41,563 nt of DNA from a virus. Shown here one piece after another: positions 34,793 through 41,563 of the stretch. The notes beneath the pieces are model-generated. The model made no database searches, was not told where the DNA came from, and was given only the letters and a program-made list of their open reading frames with translations. Every line of letters starts with the position of its first letter. Positions within the stretch are counted from its first letter, which is position 1. The position numbers and the translations under genes were made by a program. The stretch is taken from IMG/VR virus record IMGVR_UViG_3300031823_000015, positions 1 to 41,563 of that record; one strand, written 5' to 3'.

Positions 34793-35865
34793 CGACCCCG
34801 GTGCTGCACGTCTTTACGGCGCGGTTCAACCCGCTGCGCTGGCGCCAGCCGCAGCGGCACTATCTCGACTGGGCCCATCGCATGCGCGATCTCGGCGCCG
34901 AGGTCACGGTCGTCGAATGCGCCTATGGCGAGGCGCCGTGGGTCTGCGCAATTCCCGGCGTCGTCCACCACATCGGGGTGCGCGCCGATTCCTGGGCGTG
35001 GGCCAAGGAATGCCTGCTCAACCTCGGCATCCAGCGCCGCCCGGAGGCGCAATACGTCTGCTGGGCGGACAGCGATGTTTTCCCGCGCCGCAACGACTGG
35101 GTCGAGGCCACGCTCGACGCATTGCAGCACTACCACGTGGTGCAGCCGTGGGAGACCTGCTACGACCTCGGCCCCGGCGACAGCCACGCGCATGTCTGGC
35201 GCTCGTTCGCGCGCCAATACCTGCACGGCCACCCGATCGTCGTCGGCGAGGGCGAGGACTTTCACAAATTTTGGGGCGGCGAGCACGACTACCCGCATAC
35301 CGGCTATTGCTGGGCGGCCAAGCGCTCGATGCTGAACGAGGTGGGCGGGCTCTTCGAATACGGCGGGATGGGTGCCGCCGACCACCACCAGGCGGTGGCG
35401 ATGCTGGGCCGCGTCAAGAGCTCGTTCCCGAAGACGATCTCGCCCGCTTACCGCGTCCTCCTCGAGGCCTGGGAAAAGCGCGCTACGCACGCGGTCAACG
35501 GCCGGATCGGCTATGTGGCGGGCACGATCGAGCACCGCTTTCACGGTGCGAAGCAAAACCGCCAATATTGGGACCGCTGGCAGATGTTTCTGCGCCACGG
35601 GTTCGACCCGATGACGGACCTGAAGCGCAACACCTGGGGGGTGCTCGAATTCGCCGGCAACAAGCCGGCACTCGAGCTCGAATGGGACCAGTATCTGCGG
35701 ATGCGCTGGGAAGACGACAATGGCGAGGGGTTCGCCGCGTTTCACCGGCCGGGCCACCCGCCGGCACCCCCGCCGCGCGACCCGCCGGTGTCGCATCCCC
35801 ACCACCCGCCACACCGCCATCATCACCCCGAGCCACCGCACCGCCGCCATCCCGGCCGTGACTGA
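34789..35865 (+). CDS. Glycosyltransferase-like protein embedded in the tail module
   Basis: A 358-aa protein with the pattern of a GT-A-type glycosyltransferase: RHYLDWAHRMRDLGAEVTVV near residue 22-41, then YVCWADSDVFPRRNDWVEAT near 87-106. The DSD is the usual metal-binding DxD. ALQHYHVVQPWETCYDLGPG follows. The end is a His/Pro-rich tail (HPHHPPHRHHH). It is inserted between the DUF2163 and NlpC genes but coupled to both by overlaps. It could modify host surface sugar or virion. Substrate unknown. Confidence 0.7.
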   Translation: MTTPVLHVFTARFNPLRWRQPQRHYLDWAHRMRDLGAEVTVVECAYGEAPWVCAIPGVVHHIGVRADSWAWAKECLLNLGIQRRPEAQYVCWADSDVFPRRNDWVEATLDALQHYHVVQPWETCYDLGPGDSHAHVWRSFARQYLHGHPIVVGEGEDFHKFWGGEHDYPHTGYCWAAKRSMLNEVGGLFEYGGMGAADHHQAVAMLGRVKSSFPKTISPAYRVLLEAWEKRATHAVNGRIGYVAGTIEHRFHGAKQNRQYWDRWQMFLRHGFDPMTDLKRNTWGVLEFAGNKPALELEWDQYLRMRWEDDNGEGFAAFHRPGHPPAPPPRDPPVSHPHHPPHRHHHPEPPHRRHPGRD

Positions 35866-36283
35866 CCAGCGCCGCGCCGCGGTCGTTGCCGAGGCCCAAA
35901 CCTGGCTCAAGACACCCTACCACCACATGGGCCGGGTAAAGGGTGCCGGTGCGGACTGCCTCACACTCCTCGCCGAAGTCTATGAGCGCGCCGGGGTGCT
36001 GCCGCATATCGAGCTGCCGTACTATCCGCCCGATTGGCACCTGCACCGCGGCGAGGAGCGTTACGCCGACGGCCTCCTCGCCTATGCGCGCGAGATCGAC
36101 CCGCCGCCGCAGCCGGCCGATATCGCGCTGTGGCGCTATGGGCGCTGTTTTGCCCATGCCGCGATCGTCGTCCTCTGGCCCACGATCGTCCACGCCCAGG
36201 CCGATGCGCGGCTCGTCTGTTGGGGGGACGCGACGCAGGGCTCGCTCGCCTGCCGCGCGGTGCGGTTTTTCGACCCGTTTTAG
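35858..36283 (+). CDS. NlpC/P60 cell-wall hydrolase of the tail tip
   Basis: A 141-aa protein of the NlpC/P60 cysteine hydrolase family (GTA gp14-like). Catalytic Cys34 is in GAGADCLTLLAEVYERAG; the catalytic His is in CFAHAAIVVLW. It cuts peptide stems of peptidoglycan during infection. GTG start at 35858 overlaps the glycosyltransferase end by 8 bp. Next gene starts immediately after the stop. Confidence 0.9.
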   Translation: MTDQRRAAVVAEAQTWLKTPYHHMGRVKGAGADCLTLLAEVYERAGVLPHIELPYYPPDWHLHRGEERYADGLLAYAREIDPPPQPADIALWRYGRCFAHAAIVVLWPTIVHAQADARLVCWGDATQGSLACRAVRFFDPF

Positions 36284-37999
36284 ATGACCAACATCCTGGG
36301 GATCGGCCCCAACGCCAAGCAGCAGCAGCTCGCGGGCTCGCTGCGGTTCCAGACCTCGCAAGCGGGCAGCGTCATCCCGCTCGTCTACGGCACCACCCGG
36401 ATCAGCCCGAACGTCCTCGACTACCAGGATTTCGAGGCCGTGGGCGGCAGCGCCGGAAAGGGCAAGGGCGGCGCCGGCGGCAGCGCCGGCAAAGCCGGCA
36501 AGTCGTCGCAGACGATGTACTCGGCCTCGGTCATCCTCGGCCTCTGCCAGGGGCCGATAACCCAGTTCGGGGAGGTCTGGTACAACAAGAGCGTCGGAGC
36601 ACTCCTCGACCTCTTGGGGCTGTCGACCAAAAATCTCGGCACCGACGGGCAGCCGGCCGACCCCTATTGGGTGACCAACCACGCGCCCAACGCCATCGGC
36701 TATTCCGGCACCGCCAACATCACGCTCGACAAGTACAACCTCGGCGCCTCGGCCTCGCTGCCGAATTTCACGTTCGAGGTCTATGGCATCGGCTCGTCGA
36801 CCTGGCTCAATGGCGCCGACGCCAACCCGGCCTTTATCGTCAGCGATTTTCTGACCAATGCGCGTTACGGCGCCGGGTTTCCGGCGGCGAACCTCGACAG
36901 CCTGACGAGCTATTCGGAGTATTGCACGGCGTTGGGGGTGGCGCTGTCGCCGTCGATCGACACCCAGATACCGGCACAGCAGCAGCTCGCCGACATCGCA
37001 AAAATCACCAACTCGGCGATCGTGTGGTCGGGGGGCCTACTAAAGATCATCCCCTATGGGGACATGCCGCTCAGCACGTCGTTCACGCTGATCACGGTCG
37101 CCGGAGCCGTCGCCGGCGGCGATACGATCACCGCGACCTTTACCGGCGCCGGTCTCGGCTCGCCGGTCGCGGTCTCCTATACGGCCGGCGCCGCCAACGT
37201 CAACGCCGACACCCTGTACATGAGCTCGTTCACCGGCGCGCTCGCCGGCCAGATCAACGCGAGCGGCCTCCAGGCGTTCGGCGTGCACGCCGGTGTGGCG
37301 CCGAACGGGCTGATGATCTTCGACACTTCCGGCACCGGCACATTGGCGGTCGCGGTCACCTTTTCCGGCGCCGGCGGCGAAACCGCCACGATCAGCCCGC
37401 TCGGGACCTATTCCTGGCAGCCCTACACGACCCCGGTCTACAGCCTCGACGACGACGATTTCATCGTCCAGGAATCGACGGTCGGCTCGTATCTCGGGGT
37501 TACCCCCGGAACCGCGGCATTGCGCCAAGGGGCGACCCCGGTCACCGGCGGCTTTACCGACGACCCGGTGCACGTGCAGCGCTCCTCGCCGGCCGACGCC
37601 CCGAACTGGGTCGAGATCGAGTGCGTCGACCGCTCGAACTCGTACAACAAATGGCCGGTCGTCGCCTTCGACCAGGGGGCGATCGACCTCTACGGGGTCC
37701 GCAAAGACAGCAGCGTCAAGGGCAACGCGATCGTCGACGTGCAGCATGTCGGCCCGGTCGTGGCCCAGCTGGTGTTGCAGCGCAATCTCTATTACCGCAA
37801 TACCTACACCTTCAATCTCGGCTGGAAATTCTGCCTCCTCGAGCCGATGGATTTGGTGCAGCTGAGCGACCCCTACCTCGGCCTCGACAATCTGACGGTG
37901 CGGATCACCGCGGTGAGCGAGGACGAAGAGGGCACCTTGGCCATCACCGCCGAGGATTTTTTCGGCGTGCCGGCGGCCGTGCAATACCCGCAGGCCTGA
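36284..37999 (+). CDS. Tail hub / baseplate protein, first part (GTA gp15-like)
   Basis: A 571-aa protein. The start (SLRFQTSQAGSVIPLVYGTT) and a Gly/Lys-rich loop near residues 50-75 are typical of TipJ/GTA gp15-like hub proteins. A beta block near 265-380 looks like an inserted fold. The end (LLEPMDLVQLSDPYLGLDN, then ITAVSEDEEGTLAITAEDFF) is the usual hub-domain signature. It forms the central tail tip that contacts the cell. Confidence 0.85.
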   Translation: MTNILGIGPNAKQQQLAGSLRFQTSQAGSVIPLVYGTTRISPNVLDYQDFEAVGGSAGKGKGGAGGSAGKAGKSSQTMYSASVILGLCQGPITQFGEVWYNKSVGALLDLLGLSTKNLGTDGQPADPYWVTNHAPNAIGYSGTANITLDKYNLGASASLPNFTFEVYGIGSSTWLNGADANPAFIVSDFLTNARYGAGFPAANLDSLTSYSEYCTALGVALSPSIDTQIPAQQQLADIAKITNSAIVWSGGLLKIIPYGDMPLSTSFTLITVAGAVAGGDTITATFTGAGLGSPVAVSYTAGAANVNADTLYMSSFTGALAGQINASGLQAFGVHAGVAPNGLMIFDTSGTGTLAVAVTFSGAGGETATISPLGTYSWQPYTTPVYSLDDDDFIVQESTVGSYLGVTPGTAALRQGATPVTGGFTDDPVHVQRSSPADAPNWVEIECVDRSNSYNKWPVVAFDQGAIDLYGVRKDSSVKGNAIVDVQHVGPVVAQLVLQRNLYYRNTYTFNLGWKFCLLEPMDLVQLSDPYLGLDNLTVRITAVSEDEEGTLAITAEDFFGVPAAVQYPQA

Positions 38000-38006
38000 C
38001 CCCATA

Positions 38007-38828
38007 ATGGGTGTCAAGAGCCTCGGCGCCGGCATCGGCACGCCTGCGTTTTTCGCGCGCCAAGCGGCCGCACCCACCACCTCGGTCCCGGCCTACAATG
38101 CTGCCGCACCGAGCGTGAACATGCCCTTTTTTGTCGAGCCGACGCAGCAATTGCTGGCAGCGCTCGGCGTCGCCGGGCCGGCATTGATCGTCGGGCTCAG
38201 CGGCGGCCCCGCCGGCGCCTACAGCCCGCTGTGGGGCGGGGCCGAGGTGTGGGCATCGCTCGACGGCACGAATTACGGCCAGCCTTTTGCCGACGACGCC
38301 TTTTTCGGGGTGTCGGCGATGGGGCTCACCACCGCGGCACTCGCGGCCTATGGCGGGGTCAACCCCGACACCGCCGACACGCTCGCGGTCGACCTCAGCC
38401 AGTCGAGGGGCACGCTCGCGAGCGTCAGCCCGACGAGTGCAGCCGCCTTTGTCAGCTTGTGCGCGGTGCAGGCGACCGGCGGCCCAATCGAGTTTCTGGC
38501 GTTCGAGACCGCGAGCCTGGTCGGCGCCAGCGCCTACCACCTGACGACCCTCTATCGCGGCCTCTACGGGACGGATGCCGCGAGCCACGCGCTGGGCGCG
38601 CAGTTCGTCTATCTCGGCAGCGGCGAATATTTCGCGCAGCCCTTGCCGGCGCAATACACGGGGGTGCCGTTGGAATTCAAGTTCCCGTCGTTCAACACGA
38701 CCGGCGGCGGCCTGCAATCGCTTGCCGCGGCGACGGCCTATTCCTACACCCCGGCCGGGTCCGGCAGCCTGCCGGGGCCGGGCTTTCAAACCGACGTCAT
38801 CACCACCAACACGAATATCAGCCTGTGA
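38007..38828 (+). CDS. Tail hub protein, second part (host-specificity region)
   Basis: A 273-aa protein. It continues the GTA gp15-type hub: PSVNMPFFVEPTQQLLAALG, then GGAEVWASLDGTNYGQPF and YHLTTLYRGLYGTDAASHAL. In GTA and many phages these are one long polypeptide; here they are two genes separated by 7 bp. It is likely to bind host surface structures. Confidence 0.78.
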   Translation: MGVKSLGAGIGTPAFFARQAAAPTTSVPAYNAAAPSVNMPFFVEPTQQLLAALGVAGPALIVGLSGGPAGAYSPLWGGAEVWASLDGTNYGQPFADDAFFGVSAMGLTTAALAAYGGVNPDTADTLAVDLSQSRGTLASVSPTSAAAFVSLCAVQATGGPIEFLAFETASLVGASAYHLTTLYRGLYGTDAASHALGAQFVYLGSGEYFAQPLPAQYTGVPLEFKFPSFNTTGGGLQSLAAATAYSYTPAGSGSLPGPGFQTDVITTNTNISL

Positions 38829-38837
38829 CGTGATGAT

Positions 38838-39098
38838 GTGGCGGCGAATGCGTTCTTGCGGATCTTCGAGCCTGCGGGCGGCGGGAGCTTCAACGCCACC
38901 TTGCGGCCCCGGCCGCAAGACGGGGAGACGTGGCGCTTTACCCTGATTGGCGCCAATGCGGCCCAAGTCGTCGTGACGCTGACCCCCAATACCGGGCAGA
39001 CGATAAACCTCGGCTCCGCCGGGATGCCGCTCACCGGGCACGGGGCGACCCGCACCCTCGTGTGGAACGCGCAATTATCAAGCTGGGTCGGCGGGTGA
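38838..39098 (+). CDS. Small beta-rich tail tip protein
   Basis: An 86-aa protein: AFLRIFEPAGGGSFNATLRP and VVVTLTPNTGQTINLGSAG. It starts at GTG 38838. Two overlapping ATG codons at 38833/38836 belong to other frames. Probably an accessory of the receptor-binding complex. No specific family. Confidence 0.5.
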   Translation: MAANAFLRIFEPAGGGSFNATLRPRPQDGETWRFTLIGANAAQVVVTLTPNTGQTINLGSAGMPLTGHGATRTLVWNAQLSSWVGG

Positions 39099-39101
39099 CC
39101 G

Positions 39102-39986
39102 ATGATCAGGCTCCTCCTCGCCATCGTGCTGTCGCTCGCGGCGGCGGGCGCCGCATGCGCGCAACAGGTGCCATTCGACCGCACCTGGCTCTATCCCGGC
39201 GGCGCCAGCTATGCCGCCGGGCTCGGCGACGACAACAAGGTCATCTCGGCGCTCAACGCCGGCGGCACCCTGACCGTCACCCTGCCCTCGACGACGGCCT
39301 TGGCGGCGAGCGGCTGGCAGATCGCGGTCGAGAACGACGCGGCGCATACCGTCACGGTCCAGGTCAACGGCACCGCCGGCGGCCATATCCTCTACCCGAC
39401 GACATCAGGCGGGGCTTCGGCGACCTCGTTTTCGACCGCCGCCGGGAACAACGAGATCGCGGTCGTCGAATATGACGGCAGCGGCAATTTCCGGATCGTC
39501 GGGGCGACCCCGGCAACCGCATTGGCGCTGGGCTTCTTCTCGGGCGGCAGCATTCCGGCGGCGGCCGATCTCTTGGGCAGCAGCGGGTCTGCTTTTGGCG
39601 GGGTGACGGTCGGCACCGGGTTGTCGCTGAGCGGGGCGTTTGGCTCGCAGACATTGTCGGCGACGGGCGGCGGGGTCGCGTGGTCGACCTCGGTCTACAC
39701 GCTGACGACGACCCCCCTCGTCCTGCCGGCGACCAACTACCTGATCGAAATCGTCAGGCAGAGCGTCGCCGCCCCGATCACGGTCGATCTCGCCGCCTCG
39801 CCGCCGGCGAATTTCGTGCAGTGCGTAAAGGACGGCGGCAACAACTTCCAGGCCAACGCCGCCACCGTCAAGACCACCGACGGCACCGCGATCGACGCCG
39901 TCGCGGGCTCGACCGGCTACGTGATGAACCAGGCCCGGCAATTCGGATGCTTCATTTTCGATGGAACGCAATGGGATATAATCTGA
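39102..39986 (+). CDS. Fibre-like protein with Sec signal peptide
   Basis: A 294-aa protein. The N-terminus (MIRLLLAIVLSLAAAGAACA, then QQ) is a clear signal peptide with AxA-type cleavage site. The mature part is beta-rich with repeats of TxTVTLPSTTAL and SGSAFGGVTVGTGLSLSG. The C-terminal segment (CVKDGGNNFQANAATVKTTD ... FDGTQWDII) matches the end of the 40319 gene product. Structural genes of cytoplasmic assembly normally lack signals; this is unusual. It may be a fibre or an exported adhesin. Confidence 0.68.
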   Translation: MIRLLLAIVLSLAAAGAACAQQVPFDRTWLYPGGASYAAGLGDDNKVISALNAGGTLTVTLPSTTALAASGWQIAVENDAAHTVTVQVNGTAGGHILYPTTSGGASATSFSTAAGNNEIAVVEYDGSGNFRIVGATPATALALGFFSGGSIPAAADLLGSSGSAFGGVTVGTGLSLSGAFGSQTLSATGGGVAWSTSVYTLTTTPLVLPATNYLIEIVRQSVAAPITVDLAASPPANFVQCVKDGGNNFQANAATVKTTDGTAIDAVAGSTGYVMNQARQFGCFIFDGTQWDII

Positions 39987-40315
39987 GGCTCGCTTTGGCC
40001 GCGTCCGCAATTTCGTTACTCGCGCTCACCCCGGCCGCGCGTGCCGGTGGCGCGGCCGAGTTTCCGCCGCCGATGTGCGCGCCCGGCACCGCGACCGTGA
40101 TCTGCCAGCTGATGATCGAGCGCAACAGCGTCTCCGACGAGCTGGCGCTGAGCGAGACCCGGCGCGTCGACGAGGCCAAATCGGCGCAGGCGAGTGCGGC
40201 CGCACTCGCCGATTACTGGCGGCATTATGTCATCGGCGCCGCGGCCAAGGCCGATTACTGGGACCGCCTCTGGGGCTGGCTCGCCGAGCATTTCCACCAT
40301 CGCCGGGGCCGCTGA
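39971..40315 (+). CDS. Small secreted protein
   Basis: A 114-aa protein with a signal peptide (RLALAASAISLLALTPAARA), two cysteines just after it (MCAPGTATVIC), and a helical remainder (RVDEAKSAQASAAALADYWR, then WDRLWGWLAEHFHHRRGR). It overlaps the preceding gene by 16 bp. It could be a periplasmic chaperone, a spanin-like factor or accessory of the fibres; I cannot decide. Confidence 0.6.
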   Translation: MGYNLRLALAASAISLLALTPAARAGGAAEFPPPMCAPGTATVICQLMIERNSVSDELALSETRRVDEAKSAQASAAALADYWRHYVIGAAAKADYWDRLWGWLAEHFHHRRGR

Positions 40316-40318
40316 GCC

Positions 40319-41386
40319 ATGCGCATCGGACGGCACCTCGTAGCGGCGGCGCTGATCGGGTCGCTGATCAGCACCGCCACAACCCCGGCGGCGGCGTCCT
40401 ATATGGGGACGCCCCCGCTGCTCGTCGTCAACGGCGGCTCGGGTTTGACGACCGCGACGGCACACGCGGTCTTGACCGGCGAAGGAACCTCCGCCTTTGG
40501 CCAGGTCGGCCCCGGCGGGGCCGGCACCTTGCTCGCCGGTGTGGCGAGCGCCGACCCGACCTTCACCTCGACCCCGACCCTGGGGGCCAACGGCGGCACC
40601 GGCGGCACCTTGACGCTCGAGGGCTCGACGAGCGGCTCCGGCGTCATCCAGGTCGCCGCCGCGGCCGGCGCCGGCATCGTCTTCCAGCTGCCCTCGGCAA
40701 ACGGCTCCTCCGGCAACGCGCTCACCACCAACGGCGCCGGCGTCACGAGCTGGAGCCCGGTCGGCACGCTGACCTCGGTCACCTGCGGCACCGGGCTCAG
40801 CGGCGGCACGATCACCACGACCGGCACCTGCTCGATTACCGCCCCGGTTACGGTGGCGCTCGGCGGCACCGGCTCGACATCGGCCTCGGGGACGGCGCTC
40901 GACAACATCACCGGGTTTGCCGGGACCGGCCTCGTCAACCGCACCGGCGCCGGCACCTATTCGTTTATGGCGACCAACGCCATCGCCTTTACCGGGGGCA
41001 CGATCGACGGCGTCACGATCGGCGGCACCACGCCGGCGGCGGGCCACTTCACGACCCTGAGCACGAGCGGGATCACGACCTTTGGCTCGGGCGAGATCGG
41101 GCCGGTACGGGTCGTCACCGCGTCGGGAGCGGTGACGATGGCGACCACCGACAACACGATCGAGGTCGACAAGACAACCGGGGCCGCGACCACCGTAAAC
41201 CTGGTGTCGTCGCCGACCTCTGGCACCCGGCTCTGCGTCAAGGATGGAAAAGGCGACGCGTCCGCCAACAACATCACGCTCTCGCCTGCCGCGGGGAATA
41301 TCGACGGCGCCACCACTTTCGTCATGAACCAGAATTACCAGGACACCTGTATTCAATACGACGGAACGAAGTGGATCATCTTGTAG
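40319..41386 (+). CDS. Tail-fibre-like repeat protein with Sec signal peptide
   Basis: A 355-aa protein with a signal peptide (LVAAALIGSLISTATTPAAA) and a mature Gly/Thr/Ser-rich beta-repeat body (ANGGTGGTLTLEGSTSGSG, GGTGSTSASGTAL, GGTTPAAGHFTTLSTSG), a style common in fibres and adhesins. The C-terminal part (CVKDGKGDASANNITLSPAA ... QYDGTKWIIL) resembles the end of the 39102 product and ends similarly to many rhizobial-phage fibres. Function probably adsorption. Confidence 0.7.
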   Translation: MRIGRHLVAAALIGSLISTATTPAAASYMGTPPLLVVNGGSGLTTATAHAVLTGEGTSAFGQVGPGGAGTLLAGVASADPTFTSTPTLGANGGTGGTLTLEGSTSGSGVIQVAAAAGAGIVFQLPSANGSSGNALTTNGAGVTSWSPVGTLTSVTCGTGLSGGTITTTGTCSITAPVTVALGGTGSTSASGTALDNITGFAGTGLVNRTGAGTYSFMATNAIAFTGGTIDGVTIGGTTPAAGHFTTLSTSGITTFGSGEIGPVRVVTASGAVTMATTDNTIEVDKTTGAATTVNLVSSPTSGTRLCVKDGKGDASANNITLSPAAGNIDGATTFVMNQNYQDTCIQYDGTKWIIL

Positions 41387-41404
41387 TGCCTGCGGCATGA
41401 GCTT

Positions 41405-41563
41405 ATGCGCTATGTATTCACGGCACTGGTGGCGCTCGTCGCCGGCGCACAAGCGGCGCGCGCCGAATTCGACGGCATCGTAAGGGTCCCCAACAACGCG
41501 GCGCTCGCCGCCCTCAAATCGACGCAGGCGGCATGGGTCGAACGGCTCGGCTTTACGACGATC
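41405..41563 (+). CDS. Fourth signal-peptide fibre-like gene (partial, runs off the right edge)
   Basis: From ATG 41405 the frame stays open to the window end (53 codons): a signal peptide (MRYVFTALVALVAGAQAARA) and then FDGIVRVPNNAALAALKST, WVERLGFTTI. The VPNNAALAAL and RLGF pattern matches the beginning of tailspike-like proteins of rhizobial prophages. Product and length unknown. Confidence 0.6.
   Translation, partial: MRYVFTALVALVAGAQAARAEFDGIVRVPNNAALAALKSTQAAWVERLGFTTI

Noticed and set aside
1-41563. tRNA or rRNA genes
   Set aside because: No cloverleaf with a GTTCGA-type T-loop and matching arms, and no rRNA-like stretch, was found by eye on either strand; a tRNA search program would be decisive.

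Overview
The window is a high-GC, tightly packed temperate siphophage genome or prophage segment of an alphaproteobacterium. The most likely host is in the Hyphomicrobiales, in the Bradyrhizobium neighbourhood. The evidence for that is the many GTG starts with 4-bp ATGA/GTGA stop/start overlaps, and host-type families typical of alphaproteobacteria: a GapR/DUF2312-like protein, a GcrA-like zinc protein, a DUF6456-like protein and a GTA-like tail module. I recognised no tRNA, rRNA or CRISPR. No genuine lysis cassette and no tyrosine integrase are visible, so both ends of the element probably lie outside the window.

Layout. (1) 1-3530, minus strand: an early leftward operon with a YqaJ-type exonuclease, an ERF-type annealing protein and several tiny zinc-ribbon, membrane and lipoprotein genes. 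(2) 3531-6550: a control and immunity region. It holds the leftward promoter, a toxin-antitoxin-like pair of lower GC, a superinfection-immunity-like membrane protein, a CI-like repressor and five copies of an 18-bp operator, TGCGGA-N6-TCCGCA. The operators are laid out like lambda OL and OR. (3) 6557-11664, plus strand: a Cro-like gene, small regulators, a GapR-like gene behind a structured leader, a VRR-NUC nuclease, a replication protein gene with in-gene 21-bp repeats, a helicase-loader-like gene and a truncated HU-like gene. (4) 11362-14415, minus strand: an accessory operon of small genes with its own promoter and a palindromic operator. It contains a frameshifted gene, an IS stub and a gene whose 3' end has been lost. 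(5) 14644-16924, plus: regulators, a serine recombinase, a GcrA-like protein and an HNH endonuclease. (6) 16989-29045, plus: terminases, portal, protease/scaffold, HK97-type capsid, connectors and tail tube. A single antisense small gene sits between the protease and the capsid. (7) 29062-41563, plus: tail assembly chaperone with a probable -1 frameshift, tape measure with a lysozyme domain, a GTA-like DUF2460/DUF2163/NlpC/hub set interrupted by a glycosyltransferase-like gene, and a run of fibre-like genes that carry Sec signal peptides. The last of these is cut by the window end.

How it works together. The CI-like repressor would hold the leftward and rightward promoters shut through the shared operators, while Cro-like and early genes favour lytic growth. 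The replication protein would open an origin inside its own gene and, with the loader-like protein, recruit the host helicase. Recombination genes feed concatemers to the terminase, which fills an HK97-type head attached to a flexible GTA-like tail. Several short N-terminal stubs of larger genes (two transposases, one DNA methyltransferase) and one fused pair of convergent genes show that the element has lost material by deletion.
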